Origin: Microbulbifer sp. MKSA007
GTDB taxonomy: Bacteria; Pseudomonadota; Gammaproteobacteria; Pseudomonadales; Cellvibrionaceae
DNA: 64,000 nt
Assembly (NCBI GenBank): GCA_032615215.1
Contig: CP128433.1
Coordinates: 889,501-953,500, forward strand
Direction of reading: 5' to 3'
Each line of letters begins with the position of its first letter. The first letter of the stretch is position 1. Under the pieces are notes generated by a model, which was given only the letters and a program-made list of their open reading frames with translations, was not told the origin of the DNA and made no database searches. Below are positions 45,345 to 54,975 of the stretch, in pieces. The position numbers were made by a program, and so were the translations under genes.

Positions 45345-46565
45345 TTAAATGCTGTTACTGACTGCGCCAGTTTCGGCTTCATAGATTTCCTTTAGAATTT
45401 CCCGCCATTGCCGATACTGATTTTCTACAGTACCTGTGAGGGTAATAGTGCGATCTTCCAGCTCAACAATTTGCGGTTCTACCTCTGCCTCGATGGAGTC
45501 TCCTAATTCCTGCAGAGCTTCCAAATGCATCTTGGCATCGGATTTTCGGTCAAATGCACTTTTAACAAGATAGCCCCCGGCACCGATTCCAACCTGCCCA
45601 GCTGCCTGGGCGCTTCCAGTACCAGCGCCAGCAGCTGCGATACCTCCAATAATGGCTGCTGCTCCCATAATTGTGTGATTGCGGGCTTTGCGCTTTAACT
45701 CTCGCATCTCCCTTACTTCTTCATAGCTGCGGGCTCGCCACTCCTGATAGGGAACTTCCATACTTTTGGCGAAGGTGCCGTAGTACTCCTGCAGAGTGTC
45801 GACAAACAGATAATCCCTTTCCCGTATTTTTCTTACCCTCTGCAACATGGGGTCATTCTCTGCGGGTAAAGCACTTAAAAAATAGACACCCTCAGCACTT
45901 TGAGTTAAATAGCGATTGAATGCCTGGGGAGAAAAATCCCGTGCAAACCGCATCTCAGAAATTGTGCGCAGCTCTACGATTTGCTGATTTGAAAGCTTTT
46001 GTCGGTAATTCAGCATATCGTTAGCAATACGGTTATAGATTCCCTGAAAAGCATCTCCTTCAGTAGGGTGCTTTCGGTCGTAGGCATAGTGGGATGCGTT
46101 CTCTGAATACTGCTTGGTAAACCACAACTGCCCCCGGGAATCGGATACGGTGATTTCCACCGTGAGCTTTTCTCCATCAGATTGCAAAATACGCCCGGAT
46201 ACGGTCACATCAATATTGGTGCGGCTCGATGGAATAACCCTTACAGCTCCCCACCCCAGGCTGGACTGCAATGAATCGGCAAGGGTGACAGCCATATAGC
46301 GGGATTCAGCTTGACGAAGCTCGGGAAAAACAAGCTCATCTTCATCTGCTTGTGCTGTATCGAGACCTGGATTGAATTGAATAACGCCGACATCCAGCAG
46401 TCTCTCTTCGGGAACATTGTTATCTTCGATTGTTAGCGGAGTAAATGCGGTAGTTCTGACTTCGGTAGTGGTACAACCATTGATAACAACAAGAGTTAGT
46501 AAAAATGCTGCGACTCTTGTTATGAACTGATACTTAACCGGTCGGGTTTTTTGGTTGGTCGACAT
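45345..46565 (-). CDS. Large lipoprotein of the envelope locus with Gly/Ala hydrophobic segment
   Basis: A 406-residue lipoprotein with lipobox VINGCTT. The first domain includes RLLDVGVIQFNPGLD and AVTLADSLQSSLGWGAVRV, a layout similar to periplasmic lipoproteins that determine the level of secretion/assembly. Later, HTIMGAAAIIGGIAAAGAGT is a glycine-rich hydrophobic stretch that could insert in or lie against a membrane. I use ATG 46565; a start five codons upstream is possible. The gene lies 18 bases after the Ser-rich lipoprotein gene. I know no named family. Confidence 0.8.
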   Translation of the reverse strand: MSTNQKTRPVKYQFITRVAAFLLTLVVINGCTTTEVRTTAFTPLTIEDNNVPEERLLDVGVIQFNPGLDTAQADEDELVFPELRQAESRYMAVTLADSLQSSLGWGAVRVIPSSRTNIDVTVSGRILQSDGEKLTVEITVSDSRGQLWFTKQYSENASHYAYDRKHPTEGDAFQGIYNRIANDMLNYRQKLSNQQIVELRTISEMRFARDFSPQAFNRYLTQSAEGVYFLSALPAENDPMLQRVRKIRERDYLFVDTLQEYYGTFAKSMEVPYQEWRARSYEEVREMRELKRKARNHTIMGAAAIIGGIAAAGAGTGSAQAAGQVGIGAGGYLVKSAFDRKSDAKMHLEALQELGDSIEAEVEPQIVELEDRTITLTGTVENQYRQWREILKEIYEAETGAVSNSI

Positions 46566-46582
46566 ATCGGCGTTCTCCAAGA

Positions 46583-47758
46583 CTACTGCGTTGCACTTTT
46601 ATACTTGCGATACTCTTCCCAAAGCTTTTCGCGCAATTCGGGGTCAGTCTCGCGTGTGGCAGCTTCACGAATCTGTCGAGCTACGACGTCATCATCTGTA
46701 CCACTGGGTATATCGGCAGGCACAACTGCCTGTGAACCACCGTGATTAAAATCACCTTTACGTCCAGAGGCGGGCAGTCCGGGACCGGTTATTTGTCCAC
46801 TGGAGTTATTATTTTTGGGGCCGTTACCTGATGTTGGGCCTGCATTGGGGGGAGGTGGAATTTCGGCTTCTGCAGATTGAATTAAGTCTTCTAGGGATTC
46901 CCCTGCTGGTGGTGCCTCATCCATCGCCTCTTCTTTATTTTCATCGGAGGCTGACCCCGGTCTGTTTCTTACAAAGTCACGCTCCCGCAAAATCATGCCG
47001 TCATAGCTGACCATAGTGGATTCAAACTGGCCCTCAAGTTCTGCAACGCGATCTGCCGATGAAGTGGGAGCTTCATTGGGGGCACTGCCGGAACGTGGCG
47101 AACCACCGCCGGGTTGCCCAGAAGCTGAACTGCTGGCAGGCGCGCCGCTGGCCGCTGAGTTACTACTGGATGAGCTGCTGCTAGAAGCTGAGCTACTAGA
47201 TGATGCGCTGGAAGACGAAGATGATTGCTCCTCCTCAGAAAAATCAATTTCTTCGGGAGGCGTTCCATCTTCACCAGACGAAGGATCAGTAGGTTTCTCT
47301 CCATTTTGGCTGGTTTGTTCGGGATCCGTATAAATTGGTGACGATGGATCATTTGAACCGTTTGGGTCCGGCATTTGATCCCCAGGTGAACTTTGATCCC
47401 TCGACTCTGATCCGCGACTTCCACTACTGGAGGACTGGCTCTGTTCTGATCTCGCTGTAGGCATATTCGCACTGGGCTGGCTGGAAGAGCTGCTACTAGG
47501 CTGCCCACTGCTCGAAGCCGTTGATTGGCCAGATCTTTGCGAACTACTGCTGCTACTAGATTGCGATTGCGATTGTGATTGCGATGCAGAACTGGAAGAT
47601 GAACTGGAGGATGGTAGAGATGGCATTGCTGGTGGCTGTGACTGAGTTTGTTGGCTCTTGCACCCACCGGTTAAGATCGCCGCCAAAGCAATTGGTACCA
47701 GTACATTTGACAAACAGCTGTGGCGGTGAATTTTTTCTACCGCTGCTCGAGGTGTCAT
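46583..47758 (-). CDS. Serine-rich low-complexity lipoprotein
   Basis: A 391-residue lipoprotein (lipobox LTGGCKS near residue 33). Residues about 50-230 are Ser/Gln/Pro-rich with runs of six to eight Ser, and look disordered and surface-flexible. The remainder has ADRVAELEGQFESTMVSYDG and PELREKLWEEYRKYKSATQ, which are helical. ATG 47758 is chosen because GGAGAGAAAGAG directly precedes it. Ser-rich linkers commonly span the periplasm or cell wall. The DNA of the Ser run is repetitive and could vary in length. Confidence 0.75.
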   Translation of the reverse strand: MTPRAAVEKIHRHSCLSNVLVPIALAAILTGGCKSQQTQSQPPAMPSLPSSSSSSSSASQSQSQSQSSSSSSSQRSGQSTASSSGQPSSSSSSQPSANMPTARSEQSQSSSSGSRGSESRDQSSPGDQMPDPNGSNDPSSPIYTDPEQTSQNGEKPTDPSSGEDGTPPEEIDFSEEEQSSSSSSASSSSSASSSSSSSSNSAASGAPASSSASGQPGGGSPRSGSAPNEAPTSSADRVAELEGQFESTMVSYDGMILRERDFVRNRPGSASDENKEEAMDEAPPAGESLEDLIQSAEAEIPPPPNAGPTSGNGPKNNNSSGQITGPGLPASGRKGDFNHGGSQAVVPADIPSGTDDDVVARQIREAATRETDPELREKLWEEYRKYKSATQ

Positions 47759-47916
47759 CTCTTTCTCTCCTAGACTGTTTGCCGGTGTGACCGCGTGAGA
47801 CACATGAAGTGTTTTTCCGGTACTAGCAAATGCTCAATGTGGAACTTTAAAAATAGTTGTTATTTGATTATTTGCGTAGATTCCACATCGAGCTGGTGTC
47901 AGTGGTGATAGGTTTC

Positions 47917-49214
47917 TCAGTCGAATATAAAGCGTTGCACAATTCCGCGGGTTTCCACCGCCTCTCCATCTTCAAACCTTGGTCTGAATTTAGCGCGTTT
48001 TAGAATGTTTCTAACTTTTGAGCGGATCTTCACTTTATCTGAAGGGTAAGCCCTGAGTATTTTTATATTCCTCGCCTTGCCAAAAGCCGTGACATCATAG
48101 GAGACCGTAATCCGGGAATTGGCTAGGGCTTTGCTGTCCGACTCCAAAACGGGGAGTGCGGGTAAAGCCACAGGTCGTCCAAATATGTCCTCAATTTCAT
48201 CGTTAGAGGCACCGTTATCCCAAAGTGCCTTGTAGGCCTTGCCGTAGGTTTGGCGTGCGGAGTGCCACTTGTTAAACATCATGTACCAGTCGCCGAGTTC
48301 AACTTTGGCTTTGGCTGAGGCTGCCGGGGGGACTTGGGGTTTCTTTGGTAGACATCAACGATACGGGTAATGGCTTTTTTCCCGGTGTTAAAACTCTTCA
48401 TCCGGTAGTGATCTAATTTGGTTCGCTGATGTGAGTCGGGGCCACTACCACCAAAGCTGGCGTTAACAAAAACTGGAGAGTTGGGTTCACCCTTATAGGT
48501 GGCCAGATAATAGTTAGTTGCTTTTAATCCGCGCAGGGCATCAATAAGGCGAAGGTCGGTGGAGCCAAAGTTTTTTGTAATAATATCTACCGCCAAACTG
48601 TAAAGATTGGTTGCACTAATTAGATGCTCAAATAGCGTGTCCCCTTTTTCCTCCACATAAGCCTGTAAATGCCAACGACTCAAGTTGTTGATTACTGGCA
48701 GCATACGGGGGTCTTTTTCGCCGTAATTTTTCTGGTAGAGCCAGTAGAGGTACTGCTGGTTGTCGTTAGCTTCTTCCCACTGATTGAGCGCTATTTGACT
48801 CTCGATCAAGCGCTTGATCATAGGGATTTGGCTTAGTGAATAGAGCCCCTCATTGACTCTGCTAATCAGCATTGCACGACGAAATTCAGTGACAGCCTGC
48901 TCATGATCGCCAGCTTTCTGTAATGCGGTGGCCAGCCCCAAAAGCTGTTCATCAATACCGGCGCCATAAGCACCATATTGGGCTTCGAGCTCCTCTATAC
49001 GTTCACGGTAATTTTCTACAGCCTCGGAGGGCCTTAGCTGTCGAGGTGTTTTCTTGAGTGGTTTCGAGGCGGCTTCAATAAAGGCTTTTGGAGGTGCATT
49101 AGTTTGGACTGCCACAGGTGCGCCATCGTCGGCCAGGGCGCCATTACACAGCAGTGCTGTGGCTGTAAACATCAAGCCGATAGCAAAGGAATTGCTGGTA
49201 TCTATCTGTGTCAC
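47917..49214 (-). pseudogene. TPR protein with TonB-like C-terminal domain, frameshifted at C6
   Basis: Frame one (48279-49214) encodes a signal peptide (TATALLCNGALA) and TPR-like helices (EQLLGLATALQKAGDHEQAV, RMLPVINNLSRWHLQAYV). Frame two (47917-48282) continues in a TonB-like fold: SRITVSYDVTAFGKARNIKI, ILKRAKFRPRFEDGEAVETR. The break is at six G (48326-48331); one more base gives SPPAASAKAKVELGDWYMMF and 432 residues. This first gene of the locus thus brings the third member of an ExbB-ExbD-TonB-like trio, though as a soluble secreted protein. The 620 bases upstream should hold the promoter; I could not pick it with confidence. Confidence 0.72.
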
Positions 49215-49832
49215 GATTGAACCACTTCCGTTTCATATTTGGCTTCACCGAATACCAAACAGCTGAGGTTGGAACCTGCACCTGTCAGTTTTCGGGTCTT
49301 ATTTCCGCTCGCCCACTGCAACAGCGAATACGGCGGAAGTTCTCTCCTGAATGTGGTTCTCTCGACCCTGAGCGCATTGAGGGGGTATCCTCAAGCTCAC
49401 AGTGACGGCGCGACTGGATGCTTATAAATGCCTGCCTGGCCGCGTATTAGTCAGTATAGCTAGCACTATGTGCCAAGAAGGAAGCTGCGGCGGGTACTTC
49501 AGCCACTTAATGCCCATTGCGCCAGCATGCCTGTGACCACCCTTTTGGTTTAGCAGTTGGGAGTGCAAATTAGGGGTGAGGGACTGTAAGTAGATGCCAA
49601 AAATTTGTTGATTACGTCCGATATCGCGACTTGGCAGCGAAGTGTAGCGAGTGGCTTGGTTGGCGCTGGTGCCACATCAGGATGGCGGAAGCTAAATAGG
49701 TGGATCATCGTCCTAACAAGTATGCTGAATTTGGGGTTAGATTACTGCTGTTGCTGTATCAGAGGTTGATCTATTTGGATTGCAGCGTAACAAGCGCCAT
49801 AATCAGCTGATTCGAATTCAGAGGAGAGCTCA
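49215..49832. other. Divergent intergenic region between the envelope locus and ilvE
   Basis: About 620 bases with no frame I believe is a gene. It must carry the promoters of the envelope locus (leftwards) and ilvE (rightwards). I found no convincing -35/-10 pair, operator or RNA structure. Just before ilvE is GAGGAG, a good ribosome site for its GTG start. Confidence 0.5.
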
Positions 49833-50896
49833 GTGAGTATCTATATCGATCCAGAGATCGCGGTAAGCCTTCGGGGCTATGAAGCACCCGAGAAGCTGGG
49901 CTTTGGAACCGCCATGGCCCCAGTAATGTTTCGCGCCATTTGGCAGGATGGTTGCTGGAGTAGTGGAGAGTTGATCCCCTATGCGCCTCTGACCGTCGAC
50001 CCTGCTGCTAAGGTACTTCACTACGCGCAGTCATGCTTTGAAGGAATGAAGGCCTATCGAACTTCCGAGGGGGAGCTGCACTGTTCCGGCCCGAAATGAA
50101 TGCTGCACGAATGGCATATTCAGCGAAGCGCTTATGTATGCCTCCGGTTCCTGAGTCCCTGTTCCTGGATGGCGTTCGTGTTGTGACTGCTTACTGCGCT
50201 GGCCTGCTCCCGAGCAACAGCGGTGAGTCCCTGTACCTGCGTCCTTTCCTAATGGGAACCCAGCCGGACCTAACGGTTTCAGCCAGTAATGCCTATGAAT
50301 TTTATGTAATAGCTAGTCCCTCGGAAGCCTACCATTCCGGCAATATGCGTTTGTGGGTTGAGAGAGAAGATGCTCGAGCTGCAGTAGGGGGAACTGGGGA
50401 TGCTAAAGTTGGCGGAAATTATGCCAGTTCTCTACTTAGTATCGGCCGCCTTAAAGAGCGAGGTTATGATCAGTCGCTTTGGTTGAGCCCCTCTAATCGG
50501 CAGAGTATCGATGAGCTGTCAGGGATGAATTTTTTTGCGGTCATTGATGGCGCTATATATACCCCAGCGTTGAACGGCTCAATTCTCGAAGGCATCACCC
50601 GATATTCTCTGATCCAGCTTGCGGAGGGATTGGGGTACAAGGTTGTTGAGCGGGCGATCCCCATTGATGAACTGTTAGAACAGGTAGCTTCTGGAGACTG
50701 TAGCGAAGCTTTTGCTTGTGGTACTGCTGCAATAATCAGTCCTATCAGCGTAATCGGTGATGGCGATAAGGAGTACGAACTAGCCGATGCCCCAGGTCCT
50801 GTTGCAGAGCGTTTGCGACAAGCACTGCTGGATATTCAGGAGGGGCGTTCTGAGGATGCTTACGGGTGGATGCACTCTGTTGAGCCTGTAGTTTAA
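49833..50896 (+). pseudogene. ilvE: Branched-chain amino acid aminotransferase, frameshifted near G5
   Basis: A class-IV PLP aminotransferase (IlvE) that transfers amino groups between glutamate and branched-chain 2-oxo acids. Frame one ends after SCFEGMKAYRTSEG; frame two starts RPEMNAARMAYSAKRL. Adding one G to the run at 50070-50074 gives SEGGAALFRPEMNAARM and a 354-residue protein of normal IlvE length. The PLP lysine region is GDAKVGGNYASSLLS, and EAFACGTAAIISPIS is the conserved phosphate-binding segment. The GTG at 49833 has GAGGAG upstream. The frameshift is very likely an assembly error. A hairpin follows the stop. Confidence 0.88.
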
Positions 50897-50911
50897 GTAC
50901 TAAATCTTCGT

Positions 50912-50940
50912 ACCCGGGCAGTTTCCAAGGCTGCCTGGGT
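50912..50940 (+). terminator. Hairpin after ilvE
   Basis: ACCCGGGCAG and CTGCCTGGGT pair over ten positions with one G-T wobble, fifteen bases after the ilvE stop; a weak T-rich tail appears only later. The 300 bases beyond, up to 51238, show nothing further. Confidence 0.4.
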
Positions 50941-51238
50941 CTAGTAACCAGCTTTTCCCCACCGTAAATCCTGCTTTATCCTTCGCGGGTTTTTTTGTAG
51001 CAGTGTTTTCTATTTACTTGTTTCCAAGCGAAACGCTCGCGTAAATATTCCCGCCAATTTAATTGAGTTTGTTGACTTGTGCGACCTTAACACCTAAAAG
51101 TGAAGGGGTTAAATAAGAAATAAATTGGAGCTTGAGAGTGGCCTGATTGCGGTACACCTCATTTTGACAAGCAGTTCCAAGATCAATTTGAGCTAATAGG
51201 TCTCGCTTATAGTTCCTTGCACAGTCGAGGATAACGAG

Positions 51239-51841
51239 ATGTTGACCCATATGCTTGGCCTTATGCTGCAACCACGTAGACAGTGGCAGCTTATTGGCAG
51301 TCTCTCTGAACGTAATCTGCGTAGACAGGTTCCTTATGTCATCGTTCTGGCATTACTTCCTGCAGCTGCTTGGTATTTTGGCACGACACAAGTTGGCTGG
51401 ACGATTGGCACTGGTGCCCCGGTGAGAATTACGGGACAAAGTGCTTTGGAATTGGTCGCCGTATTTTATTGCACAATGGTTTTGGCTGTTACTGCTATTG
51501 GTTATTTTATCCATTGGATGGCCAAGACTTACGGAGCTGAAACTCACCCCCTTAAAGGCGTTGTTGTAGCGGGTTTCACTGCCACGCCTATTTTTATTGT
51601 GGGTATTGCAGGGATTTACCCTGTGTTGTGGCTGGACATACTGCTCGCAACTCTGGCGGTTGCTTACGCCGTCTATCTGCTTTATTTGGGAATTCCTATT
51701 GTGATGGGTGTTTCTGAAGAGCGTGGCTTCCTTTTTGCCAGTGCAATTATTACGGTGTCACTCGTCATGGCAGTCATTGTTATGGTTGCTACAGTTCTAT
51801 TCTGGAGCTATGTATCCGCACCGGTCTTTTACTCCTCTTGA
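51239..51841 (+). CDS. Yip1-family membrane protein
   Basis: A 200-residue inner-membrane protein with five predicted helices. It starts MLGLMLQPRRQWQLIGSLSE, the usual soluble start of bacterial Yip1-domain proteins, and has YVIVLALLPAAAWYFGTTQV, VFYCTMVLAVTAIGYFIHW and YAVYLLYLGIPIVMGVSEER. The Yip1 domain is widespread, but its function in bacteria is unknown. A GAGG lies eight bases upstream of ATG. Confidence 0.8.
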   Translation: MLTHMLGLMLQPRRQWQLIGSLSERNLRRQVPYVIVLALLPAAAWYFGTTQVGWTIGTGAPVRITGQSALELVAVFYCTMVLAVTAIGYFIHWMAKTYGAETHPLKGVVVAGFTATPIFIVGIAGIYPVLWLDILLATLAVAYAVYLLYLGIPIVMGVSEERGFLFASAIITVSLVMAVIVMVATVLFWSYVSAPVFYSS

Positions 51842-52010
51842 GTAGTTTGGGCTCCTAGCTATCACTAGATGAAATGTCGTTTCAGGCATTTTCGCCAGGC
51901 GATTTAGGGCTGTTGTTGTGGTGGGGATACAAGCTATCGACGTCGTACCCGGTGAAGGGGCTCATATTCACGGGTACGGCGAAGTCTCTTCTATCCTGGC
52001 TGTAACGACA

Positions 52011-52945
52011 ATGCGTAAAGTAAATGACCGCCTTTCGGGGTTTCTTGAAGAATTCAACAGCTCTATGAAAGAGCTCTACTCAAAGGGCTTTGAGTTCAAC
52101 CCCATCAATGTTCGGGAATCGACCACAAAGTTTATAGATAAGTATGTCACTGATATTCCAGATGTTGCCTCGGTACGAGATGGCATTATCTATGCCTCTG
52201 CATATGACGTACCTGTAAGAGTCTTTGTCCCCTATCCCGATGAAGTTCTACCTGTTCTTGTCTATTTTCATGGCGGTGGCCATGTAGCTGGAAACGTTTA
52301 TTCATTTGACCCGATTTGCAGAAAGATTGCCCGGGAGACTCGACATATTGTTGTTGCGCCTGAGTACCGGTTGGCCCCTGAGAACCGCTATCCGAGCGCA
52401 GTAACAGATTGCTATGCTGCAGTTATTGGGGTTTGGGCGGCACTGGATAGATTGGGCCTATATTATCAACCGAGTTTGTCTGTCGCTGGGGACTCTGCAG
52501 GTGGCGCTCTGGCCGCCACAATGTCTCACCTGGCTCAATTTGACTACAGCGTTAAGATTAAAAAGCAGGTTTTAATTTATCCGGTTCTCGATTACACCAT
52601 GCATTTACGGTCCCATGAAGAGAATGCGGTAGGCTATTTTTTAGAGGCACGAAAATCAATTTGGTACTTGGGGCAATATTTTGCTGAGGGGCAGTGTAGA
52701 AAAAAGCATCCCCTCTTTTTATGGATTTTACGGCAGCTCTTCCTGAAACCTTAGTTTTTACCGTGGAGTTTTGCCCGCACCGGGATACTGGGGATATTTA
52801 CTACCGGAAAGTGGAAGAGGTGGGTGTTAGGTCTGAAAATGTTCATTTTTCCGATATGATTCATCCATTTTTGATTCTTGAAGATTTAGTGAAAGGGGAG
52901 TGCGCAAAAGTTTATGCCGGCATGAATAGTTTCCTGAATGACTAA
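52011..52945 (+). pseudogene. HSL-family alpha/beta-hydrolase (esterase), frameshifted near A6, catalytic Asp replaced
   Basis: A hormone-sensitive-lipase-like esterase. VYFHGGGHVAGNVYSFD supplies the oxyanion hole and VAGDSAGGALAATM the nucleophilic Ser. The frame breaks after AEGQCRKK; one more A in the run at 52700-52705 yields KKASPLFMDFTAALPETLVF, the exact ASPL...LP layout of this family, and a 311-residue protein. The catalytic His is in SDMIHPFLI. Where relatives have DPLRD this protein has FCPHRD: the Asp of the triad is Cys. It may therefore be inactive or use another acid. ATG 52011 is chosen by family length; it lacks a clear ribosome site. Confidence 0.75.
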
Positions 52946-52947
52946 AC

Positions 52948-53460
52948 TTACGGCGTTCCTTTTGTAATTGAGTACTGGTAAGATAATTTATACCCGTTAT
53001 CAAACTCTAGTATTTCTTCTGAATTTATTGATCTTTCGATCACTATCTCCGCTATTGATTTAATAACTTGTTTAGGTTCTGCGTCCATGCAATGTATGCT
53101 CATGGAGTTAATGGCTATGTCAGCGCTAATTACTCGGTGTTCAACAACCTGAATGAGCAGCTGCTTATCACTTTGGTAGAGCTTGAAACCAGGCCCCTCC
53201 GTCATCCATTTTTTGTACTTTGTAGCGCCCCACGGGCCTTTGCACTTTATTGCTTGATATTGAGTTGATGATATTTTGATATAGATAGGCTCGCTTCCTT
53301 TGATATCTGTACTTTTATCGATAGGTTGTTCTGTGTAGAGGTTTGATCCATTAGGAGCAGAGATCTGTATCGCTATCATTTCGGCAGCAGCGTCAAGTGA
53401 GCAGAATACGTAAATAAGAAAACACAAAAACTGACATTTTTTAATTGAAGTGCTGGCCAT
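52948..53460 (-). CDS. Uncharacterised secreted protein
   Basis: A 170-residue protein with an N-terminal signal peptide (FLCFLIYVFCSLDAAA). The mature part has IYIKISSTQYQAIKCKGPWG and INSMSIHCMDAEPKQVI, with two Cys that could form a disulfide, and a run of beta strands. I do not recognise a family. The sequence is more AT-rich than its neighbours, as is the next gene, which hints at later acquisition but does not prove it. It faces the esterase gene tail to tail. Confidence 0.65.
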   Translation of the reverse strand: MASTSIKKCQFLCFLIYVFCSLDAAAEMIAIQISAPNGSNLYTEQPIDKSTDIKGSEPIYIKISSTQYQAIKCKGPWGATKYKKWMTEGPGFKLYQSDKQLLIQVVEHRVISADIAINSMSIHCMDAEPKQVIKSIAEIVIERSINSEEILEFDNGYKLSYQYSITKGTP

Positions 53461-53679
53461 CTTGATTTCAATAAGTGGTTTTTGTTTTTGAGAGTATGGC
53501 GCTTAAATGAATTTCTAGGGTTGTCTTCTGTACTAATAATAGCGCCTTGATAACGAGGTGTTGGTTGGATAGTATCAAAGTGTGTATTTAGTCCTGTTTT
53601 CACCTTTAAATTGGTACAGTAGTGCCAATTTGAGGTTTGAGTAGCTCAATTGACAATAATTTATATAAAAGGTGTGGCT

Positions 53680-54975
53680 ATGAAGACTTTAGCGAATATG
53701 GGAGTAATTCTGGCTTTAATAGTACCCGTTGGATGTTCTGAACGGCCTGAATCCAGAGTTGAGGACAGTTCCAGTAAGGTTGATTTTCAAAAGCAACTAC
53801 TAAAAAAACTGATATCCGCAAAGACTGGTGATGTTATTACTATTCCTGAGGGTAAATTCCATATCAATCGTAGTTTATCCCTGAATACTGATGGGGTAAC
53901 GCTACGTGGAGCTGGCATGGATAAATCTGTCCTCTCCTTTGAGGGGCAAATTCAGGGTGCTGAGGGGATATTAGTTAATGCCAGTAACTTTACTATTGAG
54001 GGGTTGGCTATTGAGGATACCATAGGCGATGCCCTGAAAATTAATGAGGGCAAAAACATTATCATCAGGGATGTTCGTGTTGAATGGACCAATGGTCCGT
54101 CTACCCAAAATGGTGCCTATGGTATTTATCCTGTACAGACTGAAAATACTTTAATCGATGGTGTGGTAGCTATTGGCGCTTCAGATGCAGGGATTTATGT
54201 CGGTCAGTCGCGGAATGTTATTGTTCGCAATAGCCGCGCAGAATTTAATGTGGCGGGTATTGAGGTCGAGAATACGATCGGTGCAGATGTTTACAACAAT
54301 ATTGCTGTGAATAACACTGGGGGAATTCTTGTTTTTAATATGCCTAATCTTCCGCAGCCAGGGCACAGTACACGTATCTACAATAACCAGATAAAGAATA
54401 ATAATACTGGAAATTTTGGTCATGAGGGCACGCCGGTTGCTGCCGTGCCAGCAGGATCTGGGGTGGTTATTAACTCGAATGATCGGGTGGAGATTTTTGA
54501 AAATGATATTTCTGATAATGATACTGCTAACATATTGATCAGCAGCTATTTTACGGCTGGATACTATAGTGATAAGTCTACGCAGTCTGATTTTGACCCA
54601 TACCCAGAGGGGATCTATATCTATGCCAATAACTTTTCTGGCGGTGGTACATCGCCAGATCATCTTAAGTTAAAAGCTCTGAAGTTAGCTATGTTTGGAA
54701 TATCAGGTGCATTGCCGGATATTCTTTGGGATGGAGTGGTTGATCAAAGTAAACTGGTGGATGGTCAAATACCTGAAGCATTAAAGTTATGTATTGATAA
54801 CGAGCCTGCAGGAATTCTCAATATAGATTTTGGAAATGAGTATAAGAATATATCCACGGATATAGAACCTCATCAGTGTCATTTGGAAAAGCTTGCCAAA
54901 GTAGTTTTAGACTTTGATTCAAAGCAGGAAAATGAAGACCATTTGGCAGTGATAGAGGTAGCTAATGAAGAATAA
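53680..54975 (+). CDS. Parallel beta-helix lipoprotein
   Basis: A 431-residue lipoprotein (VPVGCSERP, lipobox) made of a right-handed beta helix: repeated coils such as NIIIRDVRVEWTNG, NVIVRNSRAEFNVAGIEVEN and DVYNNIAVNNTGGILVFN, as in carbohydrate-active and polyuronate-binding proteins. I recall a widespread pair in which such a helix protein is next to a di-haem cytochrome of the SO_2930/HNE_0200 type, and that is what follows. The start at 53680 follows AAAGG; an upstream frame is possible. Its role is unknown; sugar binding or cleavage at the outer membrane is one guess. Confidence 0.85.
   Translation: MKTLANMGVILALIVPVGCSERPESRVEDSSSKVDFQKQLLKKLISAKTGDVITIPEGKFHINRSLSLNTDGVTLRGAGMDKSVLSFEGQIQGAEGILVNASNFTIEGLAIEDTIGDALKINEGKNIIIRDVRVEWTNGPSTQNGAYGIYPVQTENTLIDGVVAIGASDAGIYVGQSRNVIVRNSRAEFNVAGIEVENTIGADVYNNIAVNNTGGILVFNMPNLPQPGHSTRIYNNQIKNNNTGNFGHEGTPVAAVPAGSGVVINSNDRVEIFENDISDNDTANILISSYFTAGYYSDKSTQSDFDPYPEGIYIYANNFSGGGTSPDHLKLKALKLAMFGISGALPDILWDGVVDQSKLVDGQIPEALKLCIDNEPAGILNIDFGNEYKNISTDIEPHQCHLEKLAKVVLDFDSKQENEDHLAVIEVANEE

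Noticed and set aside
34016..49214. Zorya-type phage defence, because of a MotA-like channel with an Asp-helix partner
   Set aside because: No helicase, nuclease or ZorC/D-like protein is present, and the other genes are lipoproteins, PEGA and TPR envelope proteins.
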